Assembly: GCF_001632745.1 (NCBI RefSeq) | Contig: NZ_LQRT01000002.1 | Coordinates: forward strand, 496,001 to 560,000 | Length of the DNA: 64,000 nt | Source of the DNA: Aquimarina aggregata | Lineage (GTDB): Bacteria > Bacteroidota > Bacteroidia > Flavobacteriales > Flavobacteriaceae | Reading direction: 5' to 3' | Shown: in pieces, positions 43,811 through 53,519 of the stretch | Numbering within the stretch: the stretch's first letter is position 1 | How the letters are laid out: every line of letters begins with the position of its first letter | The notes under the pieces: model-generated | Database searches by the model: none | Told to the model about the DNA's origin: nothing | What the model saw: the letters and a program-made list of their open reading frames with translations, nothing else | Translations under genes and position numbers: made by a program

Positions 43811-43987
43811 AAGAATTAGTATTAAAAGTTTGTTATGAAATGAAGTGTGTACGTTTTGTCAAAAAGTGAAATGTTGACAAGAAAAGGTCTTCCTCTAAGG
43901 TAGTGCATTTTTGTAAATTTCTTAACTAAGACCATGTTAATATTCTGCATAAATTCTCTTATTTTTATATAGATAAACGGCATTTTG

Positions 43988-44752
43988 ATGATAGATATAG
44001 ATCTTAAAAATAAAACTGTGCTTCTCACTGGAGCATCAGATGGAATAGGAAAAGAAACAGCAGATTTTTTGATGCAAATGGGAGCAAAGGTGGCTGTACA
44101 CTATAATTCTAATACAACTTCTGCAGGTGCTTTGGTAGCTACCTATGTAACGACAGCGTCTAAGGCTTTTAAAGCAGACTTGTCAAATGAGCAAGAAGTT
44201 TGTGACCTATTTAATGAAGTAAAAAAATCCTTTGGTAAGATAGATGTTATTATACTAAATGCGGGCGTGTTTTTGTCTCATCCTACCAGTGAAGATACAT
44301 GCGAATGGTTTTCTACCTGGAGAAGAACAATGGATGTAAATTTAAATTCTGTAGGGTTATTAACAAAATTGGGTTTAGATCATTTTCTTGAAAATGGAGA
44401 AGGTAGATTTATTTATATTGGCAGTAGGGCAGTTTTTAGAGGAGAGACAGAGGAATATTTAGCTTATGCAGCATCCAAAGGTGGGATTGTTTCTTTGGCA
44501 AGAAGTGTAGCTCGTTCTTTTGGTAAACGTAATATCAAATCTTTCATTGTTTCCCCAGGATTTACACGTACTCAAATGGCAGAACAATTTATAGCAGATC
44601 ATGGTGAACAAAAGGTATTAGATGAAATCGCTCTAAATACGCTTACGACGCCCAAAGATATATCTCCGTTAATAGGTATGATGTGTAGTGGATTGATGGA
44701 TCATGCTACTGGTGCGACTATTGATGTAAATGCAGGAAGCCATATACGTTGA
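43988..44752 (+). CDS. short-chain dehydrogenase/reductase
   Basis: 254 residues from ATG 43988 (TTG 43985 is in frame). Rossmann TGASDGIG cofactor loop, NAG motif (ILNAGVF), catalytic Ser in YIGSRAVF and YAASK (Tyr-xxx-Lys), then SPGFTRT. The cofactor preference and substrate cannot be told. Divergent from the aldehyde dehydrogenase operon. Confidence 0.9.
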   Translation: MIDIDLKNKTVLLTGASDGIGKETADFLMQMGAKVAVHYNSNTTSAGALVATYVTTASKAFKADLSNEQEVCDLFNEVKKSFGKIDVIILNAGVFLSHPTSEDTCEWFSTWRRTMDVNLNSVGLLTKLGLDHFLENGEGRFIYIGSRAVFRGETEEYLAYAASKGGIVSLARSVARSFGKRNIKSFIVSPGFTRTQMAEQFIADHGEQKVLDEIALNTLTTPKDISPLIGMMCSGLMDHATGATIDVNAGSHIR

Positions 44753-44772
44753 GTATATAATCCTACATTAAA

Positions 44773-45498
44773 CTATTTTATAATTCGATTTATATTGTGT
44801 TTGTAAACACTTCCTATTGGAATATAAGTTTGAGAAATCAATAGTCTATTTCCTTCAATAGTTTGAATATTAGCAATTGACACTATATATGATTTATGAA
44901 TTCTTAGAAAGTATGCTTTAGGGAGAGATGTTTCGAAGTTTTTTAAGCGGTCTAATGTAACGATAACCTCATTTTCGAGATGAATCTTTACGTAACTACC
45001 ATAACTCTCAAGATATAGAATTTTATCAAGTCTAATTTGATGTGTTTTTTTGTCTGATTTTATAAAGATAGTTTCCGGACTACTTTTGTTTGTAACTGTA
45101 TTTTCTGCACTATCATTGTGAGATTTTTGTGCAGCATTCATAACTTTATATCGCTGAAGAGCTTTATTTGTGGATTTTACAAAACGTTCAAAACTAAATG
45201 GTTTCAATAGGTAATCTAAAACGTCTAATTCATATCCTTCTAATGCGAATTCTTGATACGCGGTAGTGATAATTATAATAGGAGGGTTATCTAGTATCCT
45301 TAAAAAATCTAATCCTTTTAATTTGGGCATATTAATATCCAGAAAAATCAGATCAATTGTATTATCATTCAAAAAACCGATAGCATCAACAGCAGTATGA
45401 AATGTTGCCACAATATTTAGAAAAGAAAGATTCTCACTATAGTTTTTTATCACCTTATGGGCAAGTGGTTCATCATCGATAATAATACAATTCATCAT
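44773..45498 (-). CDS. LytTR-family response regulator
   Basis: 241 residues: receiver (1-115) with acidic pocket IDDEP and phospho-acceptor in LIFLDINMPK, Thr in ITTAYQ, Lys in LLKPFSF; C-terminal LytTR DNA-binding domain (about 140-240; FIKSDKKTHQIRLDKILYLESYGSYVKIHLEN). Starts within the kinase gene by a four-base overlap. LytTR domains bind direct repeats about 21 bp apart; three such repeats lie upstream of the operon at 46588-46650. Confidence 0.93.
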   Translation of the reverse strand: MMNCIIIDDEPLAHKVIKNYSENLSFLNIVATFHTAVDAIGFLNDNTIDLIFLDINMPKLKGLDFLRILDNPPIIIITTAYQEFALEGYELDVLDYLLKPFSFERFVKSTNKALQRYKVMNAAQKSHNDSAENTVTNKSSPETIFIKSDKKTHQIRLDKILYLESYGSYVKIHLENEVIVTLDRLKNFETSLPKAYFLRIHKSYIVSIANIQTIEGNRLLISQTYIPIGSVYKHNINRIIK

Positions 45499-46532
45499 AA
45501 ATTTATCTTTAAGGCCGCTGTATACTGGTTATTTTTGTTTGATAGACTTAATTCATTTTGATTAGGATATAATAATGATAATCTCCTTTTAACATTATTA
45601 AGACCTAATCCGTCGCTAGATTGATATTGAGCGGGGTCATAATTGTTTTTAACGATTAATGAAACCTCAGTTTCACTAGTGGTTAGTGTTACATCTAAAA
45701 AAGCATTCTGATCCATTTTTTCATAACCATGTTTAAACGCATTTTCTATAAATACAATTAAAATCATTGGAGCTATCTTTATAGAAGGATTAGATATCGA
45801 TTTATTAAAAACGATCTTACCTCTGTTGTAATGTCTTATAGTTTGTAAAGCTATATAGTTTTCAATATACAAAACCTCTTTGGCTAGAGAAACTTTTGCA
45901 GCTTTGCAATCATAAATAGTATATCGTAGCATTTCGGACAGTTTTAAAATAACAGAGGGAGTTTCTTCTGCCTTTTCTAAAGCCAATGCATATAAGTTAT
46001 TTAGGGTGTTAAAAAAGAAATGGGGTTTTATTTGATTTTTAAGCATCGATAACTCATAAGTTAAACGATCATTTTCTATTTGTTTTACTTTTGAAAGTTG
46101 CACAAACCATCTAAAAGATAAATGTAACAGTGTTGATATTCCAATAATGAATACCATTACTAGTATTCCGCTTTGCAATGTAGCTTTTTCAGAAGGCTGA
46201 TCGAACCAATATGTATCAATCCAAGGCTCAATATAACCAATAATGAATCCCCAAATCAGAATAACCATAATAAGGGCTAATACATAAAGAACATATTTAT
46301 GTTTTATTAATAGTTTAGGAATACAGATGTAAATATTAAAATATATTGGTGGTAAAATAAACAAAATGATTCCTGTCAATGCTTGTAAAAAATATATATG
46401 AAAGGATAGTTCTTTTTCTGTACCTAAGCTACTTAAGAAATAAATTATAGAAATCATAAGTACAATAGTCAGGATAACTAAAATATGAACTATAATTTTT
46501 TTAGATATAGTGTTAATCTTTTTTTGCTTCAT
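45495..46532 (-). CDS. LytS-type sensor histidine kinase
   Basis: 345 residues. Four N-terminal membrane helices (about 12-30, 42-62, 75-97 and 120-142), then the His_kinase domain with KNQIKPHFFFNTLNNLYALA (phospho-acceptor His) and ATPase motifs FIENAFKHGYEK and DGLGLNNVKRRL. Cognate regulator is downstream with a four-base overlap. The input signal is unknown; no large periplasmic domain. Confidence 0.93.
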   Translation of the reverse strand: MKQKKINTISKKIIVHILVILTIVLMISIIYFLSSLGTEKELSFHIYFLQALTGIILFILPPIYFNIYICIPKLLIKHKYVLYVLALIMVILIWGFIIGYIEPWIDTYWFDQPSEKATLQSGILVMVFIIGISTLLHLSFRWFVQLSKVKQIENDRLTYELSMLKNQIKPHFFFNTLNNLYALALEKAEETPSVILKLSEMLRYTIYDCKAAKVSLAKEVLYIENYIALQTIRHYNRGKIVFNKSISNPSIKIAPMILIVFIENAFKHGYEKMDQNAFLDVTLTTSETEVSLIVKNNYDPAQYQSSDGLGLNNVKRRLSLLYPNQNELSLSNKNNQYTAALKINL

Positions 46533-46587
46533 TGTGATATTTCTAATCTAAAATAATAAAAGCAAGTATACAAATACAATTCATTTA

Positions 46588-46650
46588 ATGAACATGTCAT
46601 TTTCATCAATAAACATAGATTTTGTCTACATGAACATAGTTTATAATCAA
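46588..46650. promoter_or_regulatory. three 21-bp-phased LytTR-type binding repeats
   Basis: ATGAACATG (46588), ATAAACATAG (46609) and ATGAACATAG (46630) recur at exactly 21 bases. In reverse complement they read CATGTTCAT, TATGTTTAT, TATGTTCAT, close to the LytTR consensus [TA][AC][CA]GTTN[AG][TG]. A -7-like TATATTTT follows at 46651, pointing to the CPBP gene at 46747. Confidence 0.6.
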
Positions 46651-46746
46651 TATATTTTTGATTATGGATTAAAATCATAGGGTTGGTTAAATAAAGTAGG
46701 AACTAGTCTCAAACCTCTTTTTCTTCGTTTCAAAATAACAAACATT

Positions 46747-47637
46747 ATGGAACATTTAGAACATAGAGACAGTATGATAATGAAACTAATTTATCATCCA
46801 ATTTTTAGAATTATCTTGAGTATGGTTATAGTTGTATCAGCAACAGGATTAATCAAAAGTTATATAACAAAACCTTTTTTTAGTTCAATTATTCAATCTG
46901 AGACTCTAATTAAGGTATTCGTGACATTACTAGGTACTTTGGTAATGACATTGACCTATTATTTTTTTACTAAATATTATGAAAAAAGAGAAGTAACCGA
47001 ATTATCCTTTAAGTCATCCTTTCTTGAGCTATTTGGTGGATTTTCGTTAGGTTTAGGGGTAATTGCACTAGAATTCTTTCTTCTTTTTTGTATTGGCAAT
47101 TACAAAATTCTAGATTTCGAAGGGTTCGATCTTTTAACAGCTCCCTTTACTTTTTTAATTGGGGCAGCAATGCTAGAAGAACTTGTTTTTAGAGGGATTT
47201 TGTATAGAATTTTAGAACAATGGAAAGGAACTACCGTCGCTCTTATTGTTTCTGGAGTACTTTTTGAACTTCCACATTTACTAAATCCCAATGTGGCCGT
47301 TATAGGATCTATTGGTGGTATTGTATTTGGATTGTTAATGGGGATAATGTTTACCTATACTAAACGAATATGGTTACCATTTTCATTTCATTTGGGATGG
47401 AATTTGGCACAACCAATCTTTGGCAGTAATCTAACGGGGCTAGATCAATTTGGTGTGTTGTTTAAGGCAGAGTTTAGTGGATCTGAAATAGTAACAGGTT
47501 CGGCTATGGGAATAGAAGATTCTATATTCTCATTAATAACTTTGATTGTTCTTTTTATCGTTTTCTATTTGAAATCAAAGAAAAAAAAGCACTTAGTATC
47601 TTATAGAAATGTAAAAGGAAAAGTTTTGGAGGATTAA
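46747..47637 (+). CDS. CPBP-family intramembrane glutamic protease
   Basis: 296 residues with about eight hydrophobic spans. The catalytic pattern of the CPBP/Abi family is present: EELVFRGILYR (Glu-Glu and Arg), FELPHLLNP (second-motif His) and HLGWNLAQ (third-motif His and Asn). Such proteases process or protect peptides, including prenylated proteins and bacteriocins. Divergent from the LytS/LytTR operon, and the LytTR repeats lie in its promoter region, so regulation by that pair is likely. Confidence 0.88.
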   Translation: MEHLEHRDSMIMKLIYHPIFRIILSMVIVVSATGLIKSYITKPFFSSIIQSETLIKVFVTLLGTLVMTLTYYFFTKYYEKREVTELSFKSSFLELFGGFSLGLGVIALEFFLLFCIGNYKILDFEGFDLLTAPFTFLIGAAMLEELVFRGILYRILEQWKGTTVALIVSGVLFELPHLLNPNVAVIGSIGGIVFGLLMGIMFTYTKRIWLPFSFHLGWNLAQPIFGSNLTGLDQFGVLFKAEFSGSEIVTGSAMGIEDSIFSLITLIVLFIVFYLKSKKKKHLVSYRNVKGKVLED

Positions 47638-47671
47638 TACATTGGTTTTATGCGTTTTAATTGTACCTAAA

Positions 47672-47702
47672 TTGAAATGTTCATCATTTTATATTATCTT
47701 TA
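47672..47702 (+). promoter_or_regulatory. possible promoter of the M14 peptidase gene
   Basis: TTG (47672-47674), 20-base spacer, TATCTTTA (47695-47702; 7/8). Confidence 0.4.
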
Positions 47703-47769
47703 GATTTAACTGTTTATTACACATAAATCTAAACCTAATATTAACTCAATTTAAACCACTCTTAAAACC

Positions 47770-50700
47770 ATGAAAAATAGTTTATTGTTAATGCTTTTGG
47801 TAACTTTTACCATTAGCATTCCTCTCTTTGCACAACAAAATGATGTAGAACTCGCAAATAAGTATCTAAATTCAAAAGGAGAAGTAATTTTTTCTTTTGT
47901 AATAGATAATCACTCAGAACTTAGTACAATAACAAAAGAAGTATCTATAGTTCACTATGATGAAGATACCAAAACGGTTAAAGCAATGGCAACCCAGTCA
48001 CAATTTAATACGTTTTTACAGAAAAAAATCCCTTTTAATATTACTGTAAAAGATAATGTTACTGGTGAAAGGTTAATGACTTCTGATCTAGGTAATAAAG
48101 CAGCTACATTTCCTTTAACGGCATATCCAACCTATGCAGATTATGTGACCATGATGAATGAGTTTGCTACTAACAATCCTACTTTGTGTAAAGTAGAAAA
48201 TATAGGCGCTACAACAGAAGGTGATAAAGCATTACTTTTTGTGAAACTCTCTGATAATGTAGGAAGTGATGAGCAAGAACCACGAGTTATGTATACATCC
48301 TCTATGCACGGTGATGAAATAGCAGGTTACCCTATGATGTTGGATTTGATTGATTATTTATTAACTGCATATAAAGATACAAGTCATCCTAGACATGCTG
48401 AGATAAAGACGCTTTTAGACACTAGCGAAGTCTGGATTAATCCTTTAGCCAACCCCGATGGAACGTTTAGAAATAGTGCTAATAATACATCGGTTGCAAA
48501 TGCTACCCGTGGTAATGCGAATAATGTAGATCTAAATAGAAATTACCCAGATCCAGATGATGGGGCAAATCCAGATGGTAATGCGTACCAAACAGAAACA
48601 TTAGCGTTTATGAATTTTGCAGCTTCAAAACATTTTGTATTGTCTGCTAATTTTCATGGCGGAATAGAGCTTATTAATTACCCATGGGATACATACGCCG
48701 GAGCACATCCAGATGAAGATTATTTTGTACATGTTTCAGAAGAATACAGAGACCTATGTCAATCAAATAGTCCTAATGGTTACTTTGATGATTTAAATAA
48801 TGGTATTACCAATGGTTATGCTTGGTATGAAGTACAAGGAGGAAGGCAAGATTATCAAATCTATAATCATAAAGGAAGAGAGTTAACGGTTGAATTGTCT
48901 AATGCTAAAACACCTCCTGCTAATCAACTGGTAAATTTTTGGAATTATAACAAAGATGCACTCATTGCATTTTTAAAGCAAGTAAACTATGGCCTTACAG
49001 GAGTAGTTACAGATGCCATAAGCAATCAACCTATTCAGGCCAAGATTACCATTGTTGGTAAAGAAGGATATGAATCCTGGGTGCCAACAGAATTGCCAGA
49101 AGGTGATTATTATAGACCAGTAAAAGCAGGAACATATGATATTTTGTATGAAGCAGAATGTTATCAATCGGTTACCCTTACAGGAGTGACAATCTCTGAT
49201 TATAGTAGTGTTGTTAAAAATGTTCAATTAACACCAATAGGAGGAGGTGCGCCAACATCACTTGCAGCTTCTAATATAGAATCAACATCTGCTTTGCTTT
49301 CATGGCAAGGAACTTCAGGAGCGACATATGATGTGCGATATAGAGTAATAGGTACAGCTAGTTGGACAACTGTTGCGGCTACTACAAATACGTTAGTAGT
49401 TAGTGAGTTAGTTGCGTTAACCAATTATGAAGCACAGGTAAGAAGTAATTGTGCTGGAGGCACAAGTTCGCCATATAGTGATTCTATTAACTTTACAACT
49501 ACTCAAACCCCTGCTTGTACGGGAATTAGTAACTTTCCTTATACCGAAAGTTTCGAATCGGGTTTAGGTGAATGGAGTAATGCCACAGATGATGATATAA
49601 ACTGGACTAGAGATTCAGGAGGAACTCCTTCAACTTCAACAGGACCTACTAATGGTCAAGACGGTGCTTTTTATTTATTTACAGAAGCCTCTGGTAATGC
49701 AAGTCCAAATAAAATAGCATTGCTCAACAGTCCTTGTGTTGATTTATCCGGACTTAGTTCAGTTTCCTTAGAGTTTGGTTATCATATGTACGGTGCAAAT
49801 ATGGGAACTATGGAGGTGTTATTAAGTACTACGGATGGTGCTTCATATACATCGGTATGGACTAAGAGTGGAGATCTAGGCAATACCTGGAATCAAGCCA
49901 TTATTGATCTTACAGCATATGCAGGATCTGTAATTAAATTACAATTTAAAGGTACTACGGGAACAAGTTTTAGAAGTGATATGGCTATAGATAATATCAA
50001 AATATTTTCTTCAACTCCAGATACAGAAGCTCCTACTGCACCTACAAACCTTGTATCATCATCTGTAACCGCAACTGGAGTTAGTTTATCATGGAATGCG
50101 TCTACAGATAATGTGGGAGTATCCGGATATGAAATATACCAAGGAACAACTTTATTAACTACAGAAGTTAATTTGAATAGTGTTGTAACAGGATTAGCAC
50201 CAAATACATCATATACTTTTTCTGTAGTTGCCAAAGATGCGGCCGGAAATAGTTCTACTGCTAGTAATACAGTTACTATAACAACATTAGACCAAACGAT
50301 ATCATATTGTGATAGTAAGGGGAACAATTCAAACTTTGAATATATAGATTATGTAGGTTTAGGTGGAATAACTAATACTACTGGTGCAAATTCTGGATAT
50401 GCCGATTTTACTAGCCAAGTTGGTAACTTGCCATATGGAGAAAATACGATAACACTTAGTGTAGGTTTTGCCAATACGACTTATAATGAATTCTGGAATG
50501 TTTGGATAGATTATAATCAGAATGGAGTTTTTGAAAGTACAGAACTAATTGTATCTGCTTCTACTCAAAATGATGCAAATCTAGATTATAATTTTACTGT
50601 TCCTACTACTGCATTATCCGGAAACACAAGAATGAGAGTCGCTATGAAATATAATGCAGCGTCAACTCCTTGCGAAACTTTTGCATATGGAGAAGTTGAA

Positions 50701-50991
50701 GACTATACTCTAAATATAGGCGCTCCAGCAGTGGCAAAAAGTAACGATATAAATACCTTAAATAAGGTAATTTTATATCCAAATCCAGTAAAGGAAGGAT
50801 TCTTATTTATTAGTGGATTGTCATCTAAAAATATATCTTACAAAATTATAAGTTATACAGGTCAAACTGTGATGAATCGTAACTTACTAGAAGATAGGAT
50901 TGATGTAAGTGGATTAGCTTTGGGAATGTATATTTTAGAAATTAATACCGAACAAGAAAGCATCACAAAAGGATTTATTATTACCAAGTAA
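47770..50991 (+). CDS. secreted M14 metallocarboxypeptidase with FN3, MAM-like, GEVED domains and T9SS tail
   Basis: 1073 residues. Signal peptide (to about 21), pro-region, M14 zinc carboxypeptidase (about 115-405) with MHGDE (His180, Glu183), NFHGG (His296) and catalytic Glu375 in LTVELS, then a carboxypeptidase regulatory-like beta module (about 415-485), FN3 (about 492-575), MAM-like domain (about 590-750), second FN3 (about 757-840), GEVED-like domain (about 850-975) and a C-terminal type IX secretion signal (ILYPNPV...GLALGMYILEI). Expected at the surface or outside; digests peptides. All zinc-site residues are intact. Confidence 0.92.
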   Translation: MKNSLLLMLLVTFTISIPLFAQQNDVELANKYLNSKGEVIFSFVIDNHSELSTITKEVSIVHYDEDTKTVKAMATQSQFNTFLQKKIPFNITVKDNVTGERLMTSDLGNKAATFPLTAYPTYADYVTMMNEFATNNPTLCKVENIGATTEGDKALLFVKLSDNVGSDEQEPRVMYTSSMHGDEIAGYPMMLDLIDYLLTAYKDTSHPRHAEIKTLLDTSEVWINPLANPDGTFRNSANNTSVANATRGNANNVDLNRNYPDPDDGANPDGNAYQTETLAFMNFAASKHFVLSANFHGGIELINYPWDTYAGAHPDEDYFVHVSEEYRDLCQSNSPNGYFDDLNNGITNGYAWYEVQGGRQDYQIYNHKGRELTVELSNAKTPPANQLVNFWNYNKDALIAFLKQVNYGLTGVVTDAISNQPIQAKITIVGKEGYESWVPTELPEGDYYRPVKAGTYDILYEAECYQSVTLTGVTISDYSSVVKNVQLTPIGGGAPTSLAASNIESTSALLSWQGTSGATYDVRYRVIGTASWTTVAATTNTLVVSELVALTNYEAQVRSNCAGGTSSPYSDSINFTTTQTPACTGISNFPYTESFESGLGEWSNATDDDINWTRDSGGTPSTSTGPTNGQDGAFYLFTEASGNASPNKIALLNSPCVDLSGLSSVSLEFGYHMYGANMGTMEVLLSTTDGASYTSVWTKSGDLGNTWNQAIIDLTAYAGSVIKLQFKGTTGTSFRSDMAIDNIKIFSSTPDTEAPTAPTNLVSSSVTATGVSLSWNASTDNVGVSGYEIYQGTTLLTTEVNLNSVVTGLAPNTSYTFSVVAKDAAGNSSTASNTVTITTLDQTISYCDSKGNNSNFEYIDYVGLGGITNTTGANSGYADFTSQVGNLPYGENTITLSVGFANTTYNEFWNVWIDYNQNGVFESTELIVSASTQNDANLDYNFTVPTTALSGNTRMRVAMKYNAASTPCETFAYGEVEDYTLNIGAPAVAKSNDINTLNKVILYPNPVKEGFLFISGLSSKNISYKIISYTGQTVMNRNLLEDRIDVSGLALGMYILEINTEQESITKGFIITK

Positions 50992-51011
50992 TAGAAATCT
51001 ATTTAGTAAAT

Positions 51012-51142
51012 GAAGTTGTCCAAAAAATAATGTATCTATGTCAAACTGTGCCTGTCGAAGTTTTTAAAACTAGGATTTTCAAAATGTCTTCGACAGGCTT
51101 AGACTGATAATTCGAATTTCTTGATACTTTTTGGCCAACTTC
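51012..51142. repeat. 131-bp nested imperfect inverted repeat
   Basis: Outer arms GAAGTTG (51012-51018)/CAACTTC (51136-51142) extend as AAGTTGTCCAAAAAAT versus TTTTTGGCCAACTT; inner arms GCCTGTCGAAG (51050-51060)/CTTCGACAGGC (51088-51098) are perfect. A cruciform- or REP/MITE-like element between convergent genes; may also terminate transcription on both strands. The inner sequence is of a type I have seen repeated in flavobacterial genomes. Confidence 0.7.
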
Positions 51143-51151
51143 TTTTTGATT

Positions 51152-52210
51152 TTAATGTATATTAAATTCTAAAATGTACTCTGTATTTTTATGAACTAAC
51201 TGATCTTTATCATCAATTTTGTTATCAAACAATTGTTTTAAATTATTCCCGGCAAGATCTTCTATACGTGTATTAAAAAAGATGCGATACTTTCCTTTAC
51301 TCCAAATATCTGTAGGCTTAAAAATTAATGTTTTTTCATTGTTTGTAAATTTCCAATTACCAAAAACTTCCTTATTATCAGCGTCTAAGATGATAATACT
51401 CCCCAAAACACTTCCATAATCCAAAGGTTCATTACTATGCATGATAAGATCATTAGTAGATGTTTCGGGAGATACTATTTCCCATAAATTAATATCAGGT
51501 TTTTTGCGATCATCTTCGGTAATTTGAAAAGAATGTATAAAATCGTTAGACATAGAAACACCTTGTTTGTCTTTTAGTGTTTTTAGGACAATTAATTTGT
51601 ATGATTTTCCTGGCTGAAAAACGGAACCTAATTGTTGATTTGGTATCAACCCACGTTTTTGCCGACCAGGTTCTATCCACAAGGTTAAAAGTCTTCCATC
51701 GGTATTTACAAGGGCATTTTCTATGTTCAGAAAAGTGCGTGAAAGTGTATCTCCATCTTGATTTAGTATACGTATATGATTGTATACATTAGTTTCATTT
51801 ATGGGATTAGCAAACTTTATATACCATTTTAATACATTTGAAGGTAACTTTTTTGAAGAAGGGTAAATATCAGTTATTGTTTGAAGTTCATAAGATTTAG
51901 GAAGATCTAAAGAAAAATGTGTAATATGATTATTGTAGATAACAGTATAATCTTGATGTAACCCCAAAGGCACAAGAGGTATAAAGCGTAATATGGTATC
52001 ATTAGTTATGACCTCACCAAGTATAGCATTGGCATTCTCAGTTTCTTCGACACTAATTTGACCACGATATAAATTAAATGTATTTGATTCATTTAAATTT
52101 CGCTTAACGGTAACACTATATCTGTTAAAAGCAAAGTCAGTACCAGTTTGGCTATTTCCTAAGTGTATAGAAAAGAGCCAAACTACTACAACAATAATAC
52201 TTTTCTTCAT
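51152..52210 (-). CDS. secreted Ig-like (Big_5-type) protein
   Basis: 352 residues with signal peptide (IIVVVVWLFSIHLGNS). Beta-rich; contains KWYIKFANPINETNVYNHIRIL and YRIFFNTRIEDLAGNNL, the recurring pattern of Big_5/SbsA-like domains ('...RIEDLAGN'). No enzyme motif. Downstream partner of the 52241-53350 gene with a 30-base gap. Confidence 0.7.
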   Translation of the reverse strand: MKKSIIVVVVWLFSIHLGNSQTGTDFAFNRYSVTVKRNLNESNTFNLYRGQISVEETENANAILGEVITNDTILRFIPLVPLGLHQDYTVIYNNHITHFSLDLPKSYELQTITDIYPSSKKLPSNVLKWYIKFANPINETNVYNHIRILNQDGDTLSRTFLNIENALVNTDGRLLTLWIEPGRQKRGLIPNQQLGSVFQPGKSYKLIVLKTLKDKQGVSMSNDFIHSFQITEDDRKKPDINLWEIVSPETSTNDLIMHSNEPLDYGSVLGSIIILDADNKEVFGNWKFTNNEKTLIFKPTDIWSKGKYRIFFNTRIEDLAGNNLKQLFDNKIDDKDQLVHKNTEYILEFNIH

Positions 52211-52240
52211 AATACCTCAATATTGATCTCTTCGGCAATA

Positions 52241-53350
52241 CTACTTGAACCACCAATTGCTACCCACTTTTAGAGCAAGATTTCCGCTCGATTCTCTTTG
52301 AATCATTAAAAAACCTATATCTTTTAAAGTATCTAACTGTTGCACATTTACATATGGAAGATTTACATATGCTACACCGGCAGAAGCTCCTTTTTTAGTG
52401 ACAGGAGTAGTCAGTTCTTCATTGTAAGATTCTAGATCAGTAAAATCTAATTTCATAAGAGGTCTGTTGGTATTTGCTATCAAAAGATAACGTTTGTCTT
52501 CATTTTTGACCTCTATAATGTCGACAGGAGTATTTCCATTTCCCAATTCAGCAATTGTTCTTCCCTTATTATGGGTTCCAGGTTTAATCTTATCCATTGG
52601 GAAAACCACTAATGGGGTACAAGTATACCCTGCAATAATTGCTTTACTACCTTTAACTGTTGTTGGGATAAATGTTTTAATAGGAGCATGGGTTTCATAT
52701 TGCCCATGAGCTGCATGATATATTTCTAAGGATGTCTGATTTTGTTTGTTATTAAAAGGAAAATCAATAGCTCTAAAGGTTGAAGCAAATTCTTTATTGC
52801 TTAAACCTGATAAAAAGATTTTACCCGAATTGTATTTCATCTCTGCGACCGCCCATTTGCGAAGTTCTCGACCTCTTTTATCTTTAGCATCAATAGCAAC
52901 GGGATCGGTTAATGATAATTTACTATGTGAAATAGTCTCTAACGACACTTTTTTTAGAGTATTATTTTCGACTCTAAATAATACTGCATTACCAGAACTA
53001 TGATGAACAGAGATGTAAATATTATTGTTTTCTGGATTTACAGCCATATCTGTAATTTGAACTTCGTCTGTTCCTGCACCTAGCATATCTGCGATGAGTT
53101 TATCCAGAAGATCAATTTTAACTTTACTGTTGTCTGTTTTTGGATCTTTGCTAACATCAATTGCTATTATTTGTGCAGATTTACTATCCCCAATAAACAG
53201 TATGTTTTCTGGTCCAAATGTCATTACATTTATAGATGTGATTTCAGGATTTCCAATTTCAAAATTCGCCTTTAAGGAGCTGTTTTTTTCATTTGCATTT
53301 ATACAAAAGGAAAGGGTCAAAGAAAGCGCTAAAGTGACTAATGTTTTCAT
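52241..53350 (-). CDS. secreted beta-propeller-like protein
   Basis: 369 residues with signal peptide (LVTLALSLTLSFCINA). Repeated blade-like stretches such as VMTFGPENILFIGDSKSAQIIAID, ITDMAVNPENNNIYISVHH and GYTCTPLVVFPMDKI suggest a propeller or WD/NHL-like fold. No catalytic residues recognised. First gene of a two-gene operon that is divergent from an AraC regulator (start-to-start 170 bases), so regulation by it is possible. Confidence 0.65.
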   Translation of the reverse strand: MKTLVTLALSLTLSFCINANEKNSSLKANFEIGNPEITSINVMTFGPENILFIGDSKSAQIIAIDVSKDPKTDNSKVKIDLLDKLIADMLGAGTDEVQITDMAVNPENNNIYISVHHSSGNAVLFRVENNTLKKVSLETISHSKLSLTDPVAIDAKDKRGRELRKWAVAEMKYNSGKIFLSGLSNKEFASTFRAIDFPFNNKQNQTSLEIYHAAHGQYETHAPIKTFIPTTVKGSKAIIAGYTCTPLVVFPMDKIKPGTHNKGRTIAELGNGNTPVDIIEVKNEDKRYLLIANTNRPLMKLDFTDLESYNEELTTPVTKKGASAGVAYVNLPYVNVQQLDTLKDIGFLMIQRESSGNLALKVGSNWWFK

Positions 53351-53463
53351 GATGTGTGATTTATAGAATGATCATTGGCTCTAAATGTAATTAAAAAGTA
53401 GTATGAGCACAGTTAAAAAAATGCCAATATGAGTTAGGTTTTACAAAGACTTAGTACTGGCAT

Positions 53464-53471
53464 TATATTTG
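53464..53471 (+). promoter_or_regulatory. -7 element of the AraC gene
   Basis: TATATTTG, exact TAnnTTTG, 49 bases before ATG 53520. A transcription start near 53479 excludes the upstream frame start at 53469. Confidence 0.5.
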
Positions 53472-53519
53472 TTGAAAAATAGTAGTAGTTTTATAATTAC
53501 TATCCAGAAAAGTATCAAC

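Noticed and set aside
46747..47637. CPBP protease as a bacteriocin-immunity protein paired with the micropeptide array
   Set aside because: The two are 5.5 kb apart with unrelated genes between, so there is no direct support for linkage.
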